Positions 43,409-52,295 of a stretch of DNA of 64,000 bases are shown piece by piece (position 1 is the stretch's first letter; every line of letters begins with the position of its first letter). The position numbers and the translations under genes are program-made. The notes beneath the pieces are model-generated. The model was not told where the DNA came from. It searched no databases and saw only the letters and a program-made list of their open reading frames with translations. Source of the stretch: Streptomyces rapamycinicus NRRL 5491 (lineage in GTDB: Bacteria; Actinomycetota; Actinomycetes; Streptomycetales; Streptomycetaceae); the NCBI RefSeq assembly GCF_024298965.1, contig NZ_CP085193.1, forward strand, positions 2,976,001 through 3,040,000, in the 5' to 3' direction.

Positions 43409-44506
43409 ATGGTGCGGGGCCAGGACAAAGCGGGTGGATCGGCGGGCGGTTCCCGCCAGGCGATGCCTCCGCCGTCACGCCGGGGCGGGGGCAGCCGGCC
43501 GACGATCGGTGATGTCGCCGCGCTGGCCCAGGTCTCCAAGGCGACGGTCTCCTTCGTCATCAACGACCGCCCCGGGGTCAGCCCGCAGGCGCGCCAGCGG
43601 GTCCTGGACGCGATCGACCAGCTGGGCTGGCAGCCCAACGCCGGCGCCCGGGCGCTCTCCACCAAGCGGTCCCAGACCCTCGGCCTGGTGATGCGCCGAC
43701 CGCCGGAACTGCTGAGTACCGACCCGTTCTTCCCGCAGTTCGTCGCCGGCATCGAGACCGGCCTCGCGCCGCTCGGCTACGCGCTCGTACTACAAGTCGT
43801 CCCCGACGAGGAAACCGAACGGCGGGCGTATGAGCGGCTGGCCCGTGACGGTCGGGTCGACGGCGTGTTCCTCACCGATCTGCGCACCGACGACCCGAGG
43901 CCGGCACTCGTGACGGAGCTGGGCATCGACGCACTGATCGTCGGGCCACCGCAGCACGGCGGCCAGGTGCCGGCCCTAGGGGTCGACGACGGCAGCGGGG
44001 TGCGGCGTGCGGTCAGCCATCTGCGCTCACTCGGCCACCGGTGGATCGGACACGTCTGCGGCGCCGCGGGGTTTGTGCACACCGAGGCCCGGTGCGACGC
44101 CTGGCGCGGTGCGCTGGCGGATGCCGACCTGCCCGAGATCCCGCCCGTGGCCGCGGACTTCACCGGCGCGGCCGGTGCCCGGGCCACGCATCAGCTGCTG
44201 GACCTGGACCGGCCACCGACCGCCATCGTGTACGCCAACGACCTGATGGCCATCGCCGGGATCACCACCGCGACCAGCCGCGGGCTGCGGGTCCCCGAGG
44301 ACCTGTCGGTGGTGGGCTTCGACGACATCCCGCTGGCCGACTGCATCGCGCCACCGCTGACGACGGTGCGCCAGGATGTGCTGACCTGGGGGCGCGCCGC
44401 CGCGCAGGCGCTGGTTTCGCTCACCGAGGGAGGAGAGTTCCAGGCTGCCGAGCTCCCGCCGGTGGAATTCGTGGTGCGGGCGAGCACCGCGCCGCCGCGG
44501 ACTTGA
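43409..44506 (+). CDS. LacI-family transcriptional repressor
   Basis: 365 residues. After a 30-residue Gly/Arg/Pro leader, the HTH is PTIGDVAALAQVSKATVSFV with INDRPGVSPQARQRVLDAID and the hinge LGWQPNAGARALSTKRSQTL. The periplasmic-binding-like core ends in VPEDLSVVGFDDIPLADCIA and PPLTTVRQDVLTWGRAAAQA. It is divergent from the sugar operon. Effector sugar is unknown, presumably a product of the PL8 lyase. Confidence 0.92.
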   Translation: MVRGQDKAGGSAGGSRQAMPPPSRRGGGSRPTIGDVAALAQVSKATVSFVINDRPGVSPQARQRVLDAIDQLGWQPNAGARALSTKRSQTLGLVMRRPPELLSTDPFFPQFVAGIETGLAPLGYALVLQVVPDEETERRAYERLARDGRVDGVFLTDLRTDDPRPALVTELGIDALIVGPPQHGGQVPALGVDDGSGVRRAVSHLRSLGHRWIGHVCGAAGFVHTEARCDAWRGALADADLPEIPPVAADFTGAAGARATHQLLDLDRPPTAIVYANDLMAIAGITTATSRGLRVPEDLSVVGFDDIPLADCIAPPLTTVRQDVLTWGRAAAQALVSLTEGGEFQAAELPPVEFVVRASTAPPRT

Positions 44507-44639
44507 GTGTCGAGCCGTGAGCGGGGGCGGGCAGCAGGCTCTCGGCTTCGGCCGACCGGTACCGTCGACGTACCCACTACGAGCGAGGCGGTCAGAACGG
44601 TCATATCGACCGCCCCGCTGCCATCGATGACGTCCAGAA

Positions 44640-44880
44640 GCAGCCGGGCGGCCTCCTCGCCCGGCAGGCGTACTCGTTGAGCTCGGAGAGCAAACCGTCC
44701 GCGTCATCCCGTTGCGGCCGTAGTACTGCATCCACCCCGCCACCCGTGGGTTGACCCACCGGGCGAGATCGTTGAAGGAGAGGTCTGCCCGAGGCCTCCC
44801 ACGCCTCCTTGACTTCCCACTTCGAAATCTCAAACGACTTGGCCTGTGACTTCAACTGGTCCACCGAATTCCTCCCGGGC
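44640..44880 (-). pseudogene. Group II intron maturase remnant
   Basis: One frame reads LARWVNPRVAGWMQYYGR, the C-terminal maturase domain of group II intron reverse transcriptases (NP-x-x-GW-x-x-YYGR). Just after it the frame shifts to LLSELNEYACRARRP, which continues the same domain. No reverse-transcriptase YADD region is nearby. The piece is a degraded 3' end. Confidence 0.6.
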
Positions 44881-45057
44881 ACCGCCCGGTTGACGCGATC
44901 AACTCAGCCACGAACGACCCGGCCCCTTCGCTCCGCCCCCGTTACAGGGGCTTCACCACTACTACGAGCCGGTCCGCCGGCACCTGGCCTCGGTACTCGA
45001 TCCCTTGCAGTGTCGGCTGCTTGGGACACTCCCTCTCACCCGCCGTCCAGACGGGCA

Positions 45058-45205
45058 GCGGCAAGGCGCGCCTTCTCCTGTTCCATGCGGAAGAGCGCCG
45101 CCGCGGTGATCGCCAGCGCGGCCCGCGGCGAGACGGCGGCCAGCAGTAGCCCGCCGACGCCGAACCCGGGGACCAGCTCAGACCCACGCTTGGAAGGTAG
45201 GACAA
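45058..45205 (-). pseudogene. Possible membrane transporter C-terminal remnant
   Basis: A minus-strand reading ELVPGFGVGGLLLAAVSPRA, ALAITAAALFRMEQEK, then ARLDGG and a stop looks like the last helix and tail of an MFS-type transporter. Upstream sequence is unrelated. The rest of the 327 bp gap before the VOC gene shows nothing I can identify. Confidence 0.25.
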
Positions 45206-45207
45206 GC

Positions 45208-45594
45208 TTAGCTGTAGGGCGTGGTGATGAACTCGGCCAGGACCGTGCCGCCGGGGTCGAGTGTGTACAGGCCGCGCCCGCCGAATAGGTGGTTGATCTC
45301 GCCTTCGCGGATCTTGACCGGGTTCGGCCAGAAGGGGACGGAGTTCTTCTTGAGGCGGGCCAGGATCGCGTCGAACTCTTCGTCGGTTACGAGGAATGCG
45401 ATGTGGCTTTCGTTGATGCGGTCGGCGGGGACCAAGTCGTCGGCGAAGTCGATGCCGACGTTGTTTGATGTGTTGACCTGCGTGAACCGGCCGTAGTCGA
45501 AGGGGGCGGGGGCGGCCATCAGGTCGGCCAGGAACGCAGCGGACTCTCTCCGGTTACGGCAGTGGACGATGAAGTGGTTCAACTCGTTCGGCAT
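45208..45594 (-). CDS. VOC-family (glyoxalase-like) protein
   Basis: 128 residues. The paired beta-alpha-beta-beta-beta modules are visible: LNHFIVHCRNRRESAAFLAD, FTQVNTSNNVGIDFADDLVP, HIAFLVTDEEFDAILARLKK and FGGRGLYTLDPGGTVLAEFI. The His and Glu positions expected for a metal site are present (HFIVHC, EFI). It starts ten bases after the LLM oxidoreductase gene and forms an operon with it. The reaction is unknown. Confidence 0.85.
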   Translation of the reverse strand: MPNELNHFIVHCRNRRESAAFLADLMAAPAPFDYGRFTQVNTSNNVGIDFADDLVPADRINESHIAFLVTDEEFDAILARLKKNSVPFWPNPVKIREGEINHLFGGRGLYTLDPGGTVLAEFITTPYS

Positions 45595-45604
45595 CTTGGG
45601 CCCT

Positions 45605-46513
45605 TCAATGTGAGCGGTCCGGCGCCCTGGTTGTGCTGTTCGGGGAGGTGAGTTTGTCCCCGAGGATGTCGGCGAGCAGGTCGATCTGGTTCGGGTCGGT
45701 GTCGTTGCCCACGAAGACGAGTTCGTCGAGTCCGGCTGCTTCGTGGGCGGTGACGGTTGCGTCGATCACGTCGGCGGTGGTGGCCGCTGCGTCGATGACG
45801 GTCCGGACGTACTCGGGGCCGGCGAAGGCGTAGTAGTCGTTGACGGCGCGGGCGAGGGATCGGTGTGCGTGGCCGCCGAGGGCGAACATCGCCGTGGCCC
45901 TGGTGCGCGGACGTCCTTGCCTGCCTGCCTCCTTCCAGCGGCTGTGGAGGCGGGTGGCGAATGTGATGAACTCGTCGATGTCTCCGCCGGTTCCGGCGAT
46001 CCATCCGGTGCCGTGGGAGGCGATACGCCGCAGCGTCGCCTGCGACGCGCCGCCGAACCACAGTGGCGGCCCTCCGGGGGTGACCGGGGCCGGACCCACC
46101 TCCTCTTCACCCCGCCAGATGGCGGTGACGCGTTCCACCAGTGTGTCCAGGGCACGCCCTCGAGTACTGAAGTCCAGGTGGCTCGCCCGGTAGTCGTCTT
46201 CGCGGGCTCCGGGAGCGAGACCGAGATGCAGCCGTCCGGCGCCCGCGATCCGGTCCAAGGTCGCCGCGGCCTTGGCGAACAATGCGGGGTTGGTGTGCAG
46301 CGGGGCCAGCAGCACGCTGGTGACCAACCGGATGCGTTCGGTGGCCCCGGCTGCCGCGGCCAGTGTGATCAGGGGTTCCGGAGTGGACCAGGCCAGTCGG
46401 TCGCTGGCGATCAGCGAGGCGAATCCCCGCTCCTCGGCCCGCCGCGCCCACGTCACCAACGTACGCTCCTCGACTCCGGTGACATGACCCGGCAGCCCTA
46501 CGCCTATCTCCAT
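45605..46513 (-). CDS. LLM-class (F420/FMN) flavin-dependent oxidoreductase
   Basis: 302 residues with GAGGAAGAG upstream. The luciferase-like barrel has MEIGVGLPGHVTGVEERTLV, EERGFASLIASDRLAWSTPE, IRLVTSVLLAPLHTNPALFA and GRLHLGLAPGAREDDYRASH, and the later PPLWFGGASQATLRRIASHG. Many actinobacterial members use F420; others use FMN from a reductase. It is followed by a VOC gene, and a second LLM gene lies at the right edge. Confidence 0.88.
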   Translation of the reverse strand: MEIGVGLPGHVTGVEERTLVTWARRAEERGFASLIASDRLAWSTPEPLITLAAAAGATERIRLVTSVLLAPLHTNPALFAKAAATLDRIAGAGRLHLGLAPGAREDDYRASHLDFSTRGRALDTLVERVTAIWRGEEEVGPAPVTPGGPPLWFGGASQATLRRIASHGTGWIAGTGGDIDEFITFATRLHSRWKEAGRQGRPRTRATAMFALGGHAHRSLARAVNDYYAFAGPEYVRTVIDAAATTADVIDATVTAHEAAGLDELVFVGNDTDPNQIDLLADILGDKLTSPNSTTRAPDRSH

Positions 46514-46653
46514 TTGCCGTGTCTCTTCCTCGATAACGGACCGGGGGGTGCGTGTCCTTCCACCGCTGCCGCCTGTGCTTCGTCGACAGCAGCGGAAGGC
46601 GTTGCCCGCCCGGCCTCATGACGTGCGTCGGGGTATTTTCCGTTTTCGGTGGC

Positions 46654-47391
46654 TCAGCTGTTGAGCGTGCCGCCGTACTCCTCCGGGACGAGGTCGGCCT
46701 GCTCGGCGCCGCTCCTGATCAGATCGAGGATTGTGTCGGCGGCGCCCTCGGGCGACTGGGGTACCAAGCCGCTGGAGCCTTCCATTTTCAGCGCGCCTGC
46801 GACGTCGCCGCGGACCGTCCTGACGAACTCGGTCTCGGTGATCGACGGGAACATCATCGACACGGCGATGTTGTCGTCGGCGAGTTCGACGCGGGCGATA
46901 GCCGAGAGCTTGGCGAGGGCGGCCTTGGAGGCGGAGTATGCGCCGGATCCGGGCAGCGACGACCAGATGATCCCGGAGCCCACGTTCACGATGGCCCCGG
47001 CTCCCTGCTTGCGCATCTGCGGAAGGACGGCCTGCGTCGCGGTCAGGGGTGCGACGAGGTTGAGTTCGAGGACGGCCCGGAAGTCCTCGGGGTCGATGGC
47101 GTCGACGGTCGCCTGCAGCCCCTGGCCTGCGTTGTTCACCAGGACGTCGATCCGCCCGAACTTCTCGATCGCGGCTTCTACGGCCGCCGCGACCTGGCCC
47201 CGGTCCGTCACATCGCATGGCACGGCCAGGGCCACGGACTCGCCGAGTTCCTTGGCGAGCTGTCGGATGCGTTCCTCGCGGCGAGCGAGGAGCACCACGC
47301 GCGCACCGGCGCGGGAGGCGGCGCGTGCGGTGGCCCCTCCGATGCCTGACGACGCTCCGGTCACGAGTACTACGGCTCCGCTGATGTCCAT
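46654..47391 (-). CDS. Short-chain dehydrogenase/reductase
   Basis: 245 residues from ATG at 47391, eight bases after GAGGA. The NAD(P) loop is VLVTGASSGIGGATARAASR, the structural motif is IDVLVNNAGQGLQ, and the catalytic Ser, Tyr and Lys lie in IVNVGSGIIWSSLPGSGAYS and YSASKAALAKLS. Arg residues after the second strand (LLARREER) favour NADP. It is divergent from a MarR gene, with two operator-like dyads between them. Confidence 0.9.
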   Translation of the reverse strand: MDISGAVVLVTGASSGIGGATARAASRAGARVVLLARREERIRQLAKELGESVALAVPCDVTDRGQVAAAVEAAIEKFGRIDVLVNNAGQGLQATVDAIDPEDFRAVLELNLVAPLTATQAVLPQMRKQGAGAIVNVGSGIIWSSLPGSGAYSASKAALAKLSAIARVELADDNIAVSMMFPSITETEFVRTVRGDVAGALKMEGSSGLVPQSPEGAADTILDLIRSGAEQADLVPEEYGGTLNS

Positions 47392-47473
47392 AGGGGATTC
47401 CTCATCCATGAGTCGGTGGATTGCCTGAGCAGCGCCACGGCCTTCGAGGCGCGGGGGCGTCCGCCATTCAATG

Positions 47474-47501
47474 CTATCAATTGACAGCTATCAAGCGATA
47501 G
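47474..47501. promoter_or_regulatory. Tandem MarR operator candidate
   Basis: Two adjacent 14 bp dyads, CTATCAATTGACAG (47474-47487) and CTATCAAGCGATAG (47488-47501), lie 18 bp before the MarR start and 83 bp before the SDR start. The first has one mismatched pair; the second has perfect 5 bp arms. TTGACA inside the first could serve as a -35 element. Confidence 0.6.
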
Positions 47502-47518
47502 GAAGGTATCCTCGTGGC

Positions 47519-47983
47519 ATGAGCGACGTCAAAGCCGCCAGTCTCCACGAGCTGGCCGACCTGGTCTTCGCCGTGGCGCGGCAGCTTCGGCCCCCGGCGG
47601 ACCCCGCCTTCGAGCCGTGCACACCGATCGAGATCAGCGTCATGCGGTTCATCCACCACCACCCCGGCACGTCCGCGCGAGCCGCGTCGGAGGCGACCCT
47701 GCTTCCGTCGAGCAACTTCAGCCGGGTACTGCGCGGCCTGGAGAAGAGGGGGCTCGTGGATCGCGTCGTGGACGACCGCAACGCCCGAGGCGTGCGCCTG
47801 TACCCCACCGACAAGGCCCACCAGAATCACCAGATCCTCCGCGACAACTGGGACCGGACCCTCCGGGGCATCATCGACGACCCCGCCACCATCGAGATCG
47901 TCAATGCCACGCTCCGGCGTATCGAGGATGAACTCATAGCCCGGCGCAGCGGGACGGACGCCGATGGCGCTCAATCCGACTAG
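47519..47983 (+). CDS. MarR-family transcriptional regulator
   Basis: 154 residues from ATG at 47519, preceded by GGAAGG. The winged helix reads TPIEISVMRFIHHHPGTSAR, SEATLLPSSNFSRVLRGLEK and RGLVDRVVDDRNARGVRLYP, the usual recognition helix and DxRxxxVxL wing. It is divergent from the SDR gene and most likely represses it and itself until a small aromatic or oxidised ligand binds. Confidence 0.9.
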   Translation: MSDVKAASLHELADLVFAVARQLRPPADPAFEPCTPIEISVMRFIHHHPGTSARAASEATLLPSSNFSRVLRGLEKRGLVDRVVDDRNARGVRLYPTDKAHQNHQILRDNWDRTLRGIIDDPATIEIVNATLRRIEDELIARRSGTDADGAQSD

Positions 47984-47989
47984 CCCCGG

Positions 47990-48227
47990 GCTTTCGCGCG
48001 CCCAGCAGACTGGAGGTCTTGATGTTGTAAGTGATCTTTGGTCGTAAGCTCGTTGTCGCCTGCCGGTGGGAGTCCGGCCCGGGTAGCTGCCAGGAGGCCC
48101 GGTAGCAGACTGGCGGTGTCGGGGGAAACGCCCGGCGCCGAAGCCCAGTGTCGAAAGCCCTGTGAAGGGGGAGCAAAGCAACGGTCCGTAGCATGAAGCG
48201 AAGTTCCCAGGGCTCGCTGACGCAGAG
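47990..48227 (+). ncRNA. Possible group II intron 5' RNA fragment
   Basis: No gene is seen in this stretch. It has many short complementary blocks such as GTCCGGCCCGGGTAGCTGCC and CAGGAGGCCCGGTAGC, then GAAACGCCCGGCGCCGAAGC and GAAAGCCCTGTGAAGG. I associate this style of sequence with the first domain of actinobacterial group II introns. The proposal rests on pattern memory. The maturase remnant at 44.7 kb points the opposite way. Confidence 0.3.
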
Positions 48228-48791
48228 TCAGTCGTCGTCGGGCGGCAGTGGCACGTCGTACGCATTGAGGATCGCCGAGATGGCGGCATACTGCGCGACG
48301 AGGAAGACGAGTTCGGCCGTACCGGAGTCGCCGAAGGCGCGCACCCCGGCTCGGTAAAGCGCTCCCGGCAAAGGCGCGCCACTGTACAGCCGGGCAGCCA
48401 CATCGTGAGCGACCGTTTCCTCGGCGGTCATGCCTGCCGGGCGCTGCCCCGCGACCAGGCCCTCGATGATGTCCTCCGGCAGACCGACGTCGAGCGCAAC
48501 CCGGGAGTGCGAGTACAGCTCGTAGGCCGCGGCATACCGCGACCCCGTGGTGAGAATCGCAACCTCGCGCACCCGGGCGGGCAGGACTGAGGCACCGGTG
48601 CCGGCCGTGAACCACTCCAGCAGCGGGCGGGCGAGCCCGGGAAAGCGGAGCATCACCGGGAACGGGCCGATCAGCGCGCCGTCGGGATCAGTCGAGGTAA
48701 ACGGCGCGGGCAACCCGGCCATGAGCTGTCGGACGTGACCGTCGAGCGAGCGCTGCTCGGCTGTCAGTTCGCTAGGCTTGATCGAGGGCAT
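48228..48791 (-). CDS. Carboxymuconolactone decarboxylase family protein
   Basis: 187 residues from ATG at 48791 (GTG at 48797 is possible). FPVMLRFPGLARPLLEWFTA, LPARVREVAILTTGSRYAAA and YELYSHSRVALDVGLPEDII match the all-helical CMD/AhpD fold, with YEL-x-SHS in the position of the active helix. The CxxC of peroxidase-type AhpD is absent. It lies 12 bp after the amidohydrolase gene and likely shares its transcript. Substrate unknown. Confidence 0.82.
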   Translation of the reverse strand: MPSIKPSELTAEQRSLDGHVRQLMAGLPAPFTSTDPDGALIGPFPVMLRFPGLARPLLEWFTAGTGASVLPARVREVAILTTGSRYAAAYELYSHSRVALDVGLPEDIIEGLVAGQRPAGMTAEETVAHDVAARLYSGAPLPGALYRAGVRAFGDSGTAELVFLVAQYAAISAILNAYDVPLPPDDD

Positions 48792-48803
48792 GCGCACAAC
48801 GCG

Positions 48804-50015
48804 TCACCGTACCCGCGTGCCGTCGAGCCACACCTGACGGACCCGGCCACGAAGGTCGTCGAGATCGGACAGACTGCCCGCGATGACGACCACATCCGCG
48901 AGCTTGCCGGCTGCCAACTTTCCGGCGGCATCGAATCGAAGGAGTTCGGCCGGGCTCGACGTCGTGGCGCGCCAGGCATCCAGCGCGGACATCGACGAGG
49001 AGTTCACCATCAGAGCGAGTTCTCTGAGGTTGCTCGCTGCCGGGCTCCAGTAGGGCGGGCTGTCGGTCCCCATAGCGATCTTCACTCCCGCCTGGACGGC
49101 GAGTGCGAAGCTCGCCTGATGCGCCTCGACGGCCTCACGGGCAAGGTTCGCGTTCTCTTCCGGGATCGGTATGCCGCTGTCGGCGGCGTCAATGATGGCG
49201 CGTGTTGCTGACAGCGTGGGAACGAGCCAGGCGCCACGCTCGAGCATGAGGTCGACTGCTTCGTCGTCCAGATAGTAGCCGTGTTCGATGGAACGGACAC
49301 CGGCCCGCAAGGCTGCCTTGATTCCCTCGGTCCCCTGCGCGTGGGCGAATACGTAGGTGTCGGCCGCGGCGGCTTCGGCGACGATCACCGCTAGCTCGTC
49401 GGCGCGAAACTGGGCGTGGCGGGGGTTATCGCCTGGAGACATGACTCCGCCGGTGGTGGCGATCTTGACTGTGTCGGCTCCCGCGCGCAGGACTTCACGA
49501 ACTCCTCGCCGTACTCCGTCCGGGCCGTCGACGATCGGGTTGGGCCGTCCGGGGTGTGCCGTCATCATCGGGATCGATCGATGACCTCCCGAGGGGAGAT
49601 GGACATCGCCGTGCCCGCCCGTTTGGGACAGCATCGAGATCGCGATCTGCAGTCGCGGTCCCTCGATGAGTTCCTGTGCGATCGCTTGCTTCACCCCTAG
49701 GTCTGCGCCTGCGGCATCTCGGGCAGAGGTGATGCCTTGGTCGAGCAGGAGCGACAGGTTGCGCTTTGCTTCGTAATACTGCAGGGAGAAGGCTTGTTGT
49801 TCGACGCGTGCGAGGTTGAAGTCTCGGGTCATCACGTGCACGTGGCAGTCGAACAGCCCGGGGAGGACCGACTTTCCAGAGCAGTCCACAACGTGATCAC
49901 CGTCCAGATCGGTCCCGACATCGACGACGTGGCGGCCTTCGATGACGAGGTCGGCTATGCCTGCTGCGGTTCCGTCGAAGACGGTCCCATTCTTGAAGAC
50001 TGTGCGGATTACCAT
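48804..50015 (-). CDS. Amidohydrolase (imidazolonepropionase/prolidase-like)
   Basis: 403 residues, ATG at 50015 after GAGGAGC. The metal site reads LPGLFDCHVHVMTRDF (HxH), DTVKIATTGGVMSPGD (the Lys that is carbamylated in binuclear members), YVFAHAQGTEGIKAAL, VRSIEHGYYLDDEAVD and IAMGTDSPPYWSPAASNLRE (final Asp). These fit the Sgx9260-type cytoplasmic cyclic-imide or Xaa-Pro-peptide hydrolases. It has no signal peptide. It pairs with the CMD-family gene. Confidence 0.88.
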   Translation of the reverse strand: MVIRTVFKNGTVFDGTAAGIADLVIEGRHVVDVGTDLDGDHVVDCSGKSVLPGLFDCHVHVMTRDFNLARVEQQAFSLQYYEAKRNLSLLLDQGITSARDAAGADLGVKQAIAQELIEGPRLQIAISMLSQTGGHGDVHLPSGGHRSIPMMTAHPGRPNPIVDGPDGVRRGVREVLRAGADTVKIATTGGVMSPGDNPRHAQFRADELAVIVAEAAAADTYVFAHAQGTEGIKAALRAGVRSIEHGYYLDDEAVDLMLERGAWLVPTLSATRAIIDAADSGIPIPEENANLAREAVEAHQASFALAVQAGVKIAMGTDSPPYWSPAASNLRELALMVNSSSMSALDAWRATTSSPAELLRFDAAGKLAAGKLADVVVIAGSLSDLDDLRGRVRQVWLDGTRVR

Positions 50016-50064
50016 TGCTCCTCATTTCATGAATGTTCGACTGCGCGGGGGGTTCGACGCGGCT

Positions 50065-51188
50065 TCAGCGCTCGACAACGCTGACGGCCAGCCCGCCCAG
50101 GGCCGTCTCCTTCGCGCGGCGTTGATCGCTTTCACTGCAGCGATCGCGTTGCATTCGATGCAGGACACCTGTACGAGGCCGGCAACGGGATCACAGGTCA
50201 GCCCGAGATTGTGTTCCAGCGCGATCTCGGCGGCGTTCTCCACCTGGCATGGGGTGCCACCGAGAACCTCTCTCGACGATGTCGTTGCGTGAATCGTCGT
50301 CGGCGCCCTTGCCGGCAGCCGTGTAGTTCAATGCGTGAAACAGTACGGCGGGGATGATGCCGGCCGCACCGTTGGTCGGTGCGGTCACGACGCGGGCGCC
50401 GCTGGCGTTCTCCTCATTCACTGCCAACGCGATGAAGTTGACACGCCCTTGCCGGTATTGGTCATTGCGCTCGGGGTCCTCGCGGTCCAATCGTGACGCC
50501 CATGCGCCGGCTCGCCGACGGACACCGAGGCCACCAGGGAGCACCCCTGTGCGCGATACAGCCGAGGTGACGTGTGTTTGCATCGTTTGCCATAGTTCTC
50601 GCAATCCCTGGTTGAGGTCGGCGCTCGAGCGCCCTGCGAGCTCGTTGTCGCGTATCACTTCGCTGGTGCGGGAACCTGTCCGGTCGCAGACAGCGAGCGG
50701 CTCCGCCGCCGTGCGGAACGGGTGTGGATCTGACGTCGATTGGCACGCCGCCGGGGCGCTCCTCGTCACCGTCGCGGACAATGAACCCGCCACCGAGCGT
50801 TCGTGTGGCGCGGCCGTACGGTCAACGGTCGCAGCACGAAGTCCTCGATCCGGCAGCGGATTCGTTGCCCTGCGCCGAGGCTCACCGTGCCGGATGCCGT
50901 GATGTCGGCCAGTCTTCGCTCAACTTCGCCGGAGTCGATCCTGGCTGATCGCGCACCATCCAAGCCGAGAAGCACCGCGGTGAACGTGCCGTGCCCGTGT
51001 CCGGTCGCGGCGAGCGAGCCAAATACCTCCACTCGCACTGATTCGACGCTGTCCGCCGCGCCCGCTCGTCGCAGGTCCTTCGCAAAGGCGGCGGCTGCCT
51101 TCATCGGCCCGACTGTGTGCGAACTTGAGGGCTCAATCCCGATAGTGAACAGGTCGAAGACACCGACAGGAGCTGTCGAAGCGGTCAT
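50065..51188 (-). pseudogene. sdaA: L-serine ammonia-lyase, broken
   Basis: VGVFDLFTIGIEPSSSHTVG and PMKAAAAFAKDLRRAG are the start of the single-chain iron-sulfur L-serine dehydratase. Later pieces lie in other frames: DPHPFRTAAEPLAVCDRTG, RTGVLPGGLGVRRRAG, ARVVTAPTNGAAGIIPAVLF, then [19 protein letters not shown] and [18 protein letters not shown], and finally [15 protein letters not shown] and a stop. The block that normally carries the first cluster cysteines (after the NDIV region) and a second block before KETALGG are deleted. It cannot be active. Confidence 0.85.
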
Positions 51189-51239
51189 GACGCAGGACGA
51201 TAGTCCGCGCGTGTAGTGGTCCCGGCTTGTTGCAGGATT

Positions 51240-52295
51240 TCACTCGAAAGATGCATTTGACTGAGGCATATTGGTCAGCAGAGGGCTGAATTCGCAAGTG
51301 GCGCGCCCACGGGCATCGAGGCGGTGTCCTTCCTTCTTGACCGTGCGCAGCACGACGGAACGGTCGGCGATGCTGATGCCGGGAAGTTTCTCCTCGAGGA
51401 CGGCCTCGAGCCGCTGGACGCCAGCCAGCGTCGACAACCACACGGCGAGGATGAGGTTGTACTGTCCGACAGTTGAGACCGCGAGGCGGATCTCGCCGAT
51501 ACGTGTGAGCACCGACCCGACGCGCTGTACGAGCGCGGCAGGGACACGGAGGAAGTACCACGCATGAACCGGCCGGCCTGATTGCGCTTTTGCCATATCC
51601 AGGCGGGTGTCCAACCGCCCTTGTGCGGTCATGGCCGCAACCGCATCCCGTACCCGACGTTGGCCAACGCCGACGGTCCTCGCCAGGAAAGCCACTGTCG
51701 CCCTGCCATCCGGTCCCAGAAGGCGAAGGAGTTGGTCCTCCAGCTGAGAGTCGACGCGGCCCCTCGGGGATCGCGAGACCTCGATGCTCCGCTCTACCGC
51801 AGCGATCTCCTCGGCTGACAGGGAGCGAAGACGCCACTGACCTCCGTCCACGAAGGGCGACGTGAACAAGTGGGCCCGGGCCGCCCGAATCCCCTCAAGT
51901 GCCGGTACCCGCGTCATCAAATACTCCGTGAGGGCATCCATGCTTGATGTGGCCACCAGCACGAGCATCTCGCGTCCCCCGGCCGTGAGGTCCACCGTGA
52001 ACGCTTCACTGTCCGCCGAGATCTCCTGTGCGAGACCGAGCGTGGCGGCAGGGTGGGCTTCGATTTCCAGTATGGCCGACGGCCCTCTCAGCTCCGGGCC
52101 GGGATGCCCGGACACCCATGCGATGCCAGCCTCGACGATGCGTTCCCAGCGCCGGGCGAGGGTGACCGCGTCGACCCCGATAATCGGCGCCAGCGCAGCC
52201 CAGCGTGCTCGCGGGTTGATCTGGAGGGCATGGATGAGCCGCCGATCGAGCTCATCGAGGTCGTAGTCCTGCCGACTCTCGTCCAAATGACTCAT
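51240..52295 (-). CDS. Lrp/AsnC-type regulator with two HTH domains
   Basis: 351 residues from ATG at 52295. The first AsnC HTH is YDLDELDRRLIHALQINPRA with IIGVDAVTLARRWERIVEAG; the second is QLEDQLLRLLGPDGRATVAF with ARTVGVGQRRVRDAVAAMTA. Each is followed by a RAM-like alpha/beta domain (FTVDLTAGGREMLVLVATSS; RLAVSTVGQYNLILAVWLST). This double layout is about twice the normal 150-residue Lrp. It is divergent from the oxocamphor-hydrolase-like gene and may control it. Confidence 0.85.
   Translation of the reverse strand: MSHLDESRQDYDLDELDRRLIHALQINPRARWAALAPIIGVDAVTLARRWERIVEAGIAWVSGHPGPELRGPSAILEIEAHPAATLGLAQEISADSEAFTVDLTAGGREMLVLVATSSMDALTEYLMTRVPALEGIRAARAHLFTSPFVDGGQWRLRSLSAEEIAAVERSIEVSRSPRGRVDSQLEDQLLRLLGPDGRATVAFLARTVGVGQRRVRDAVAAMTAQGRLDTRLDMAKAQSGRPVHAWYFLRVPAALVQRVGSVLTRIGEIRLAVSTVGQYNLILAVWLSTLAGVQRLEAVLEEKLPGISIADRSVVLRTVKKEGHRLDARGRATCEFSPLLTNMPQSNASFE

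Noticed and set aside
50354..50902. 182-codon plus-strand frame opposite sdaA
   Set aside because: Antisense of the broken serine dehydratase; no protein family pattern.
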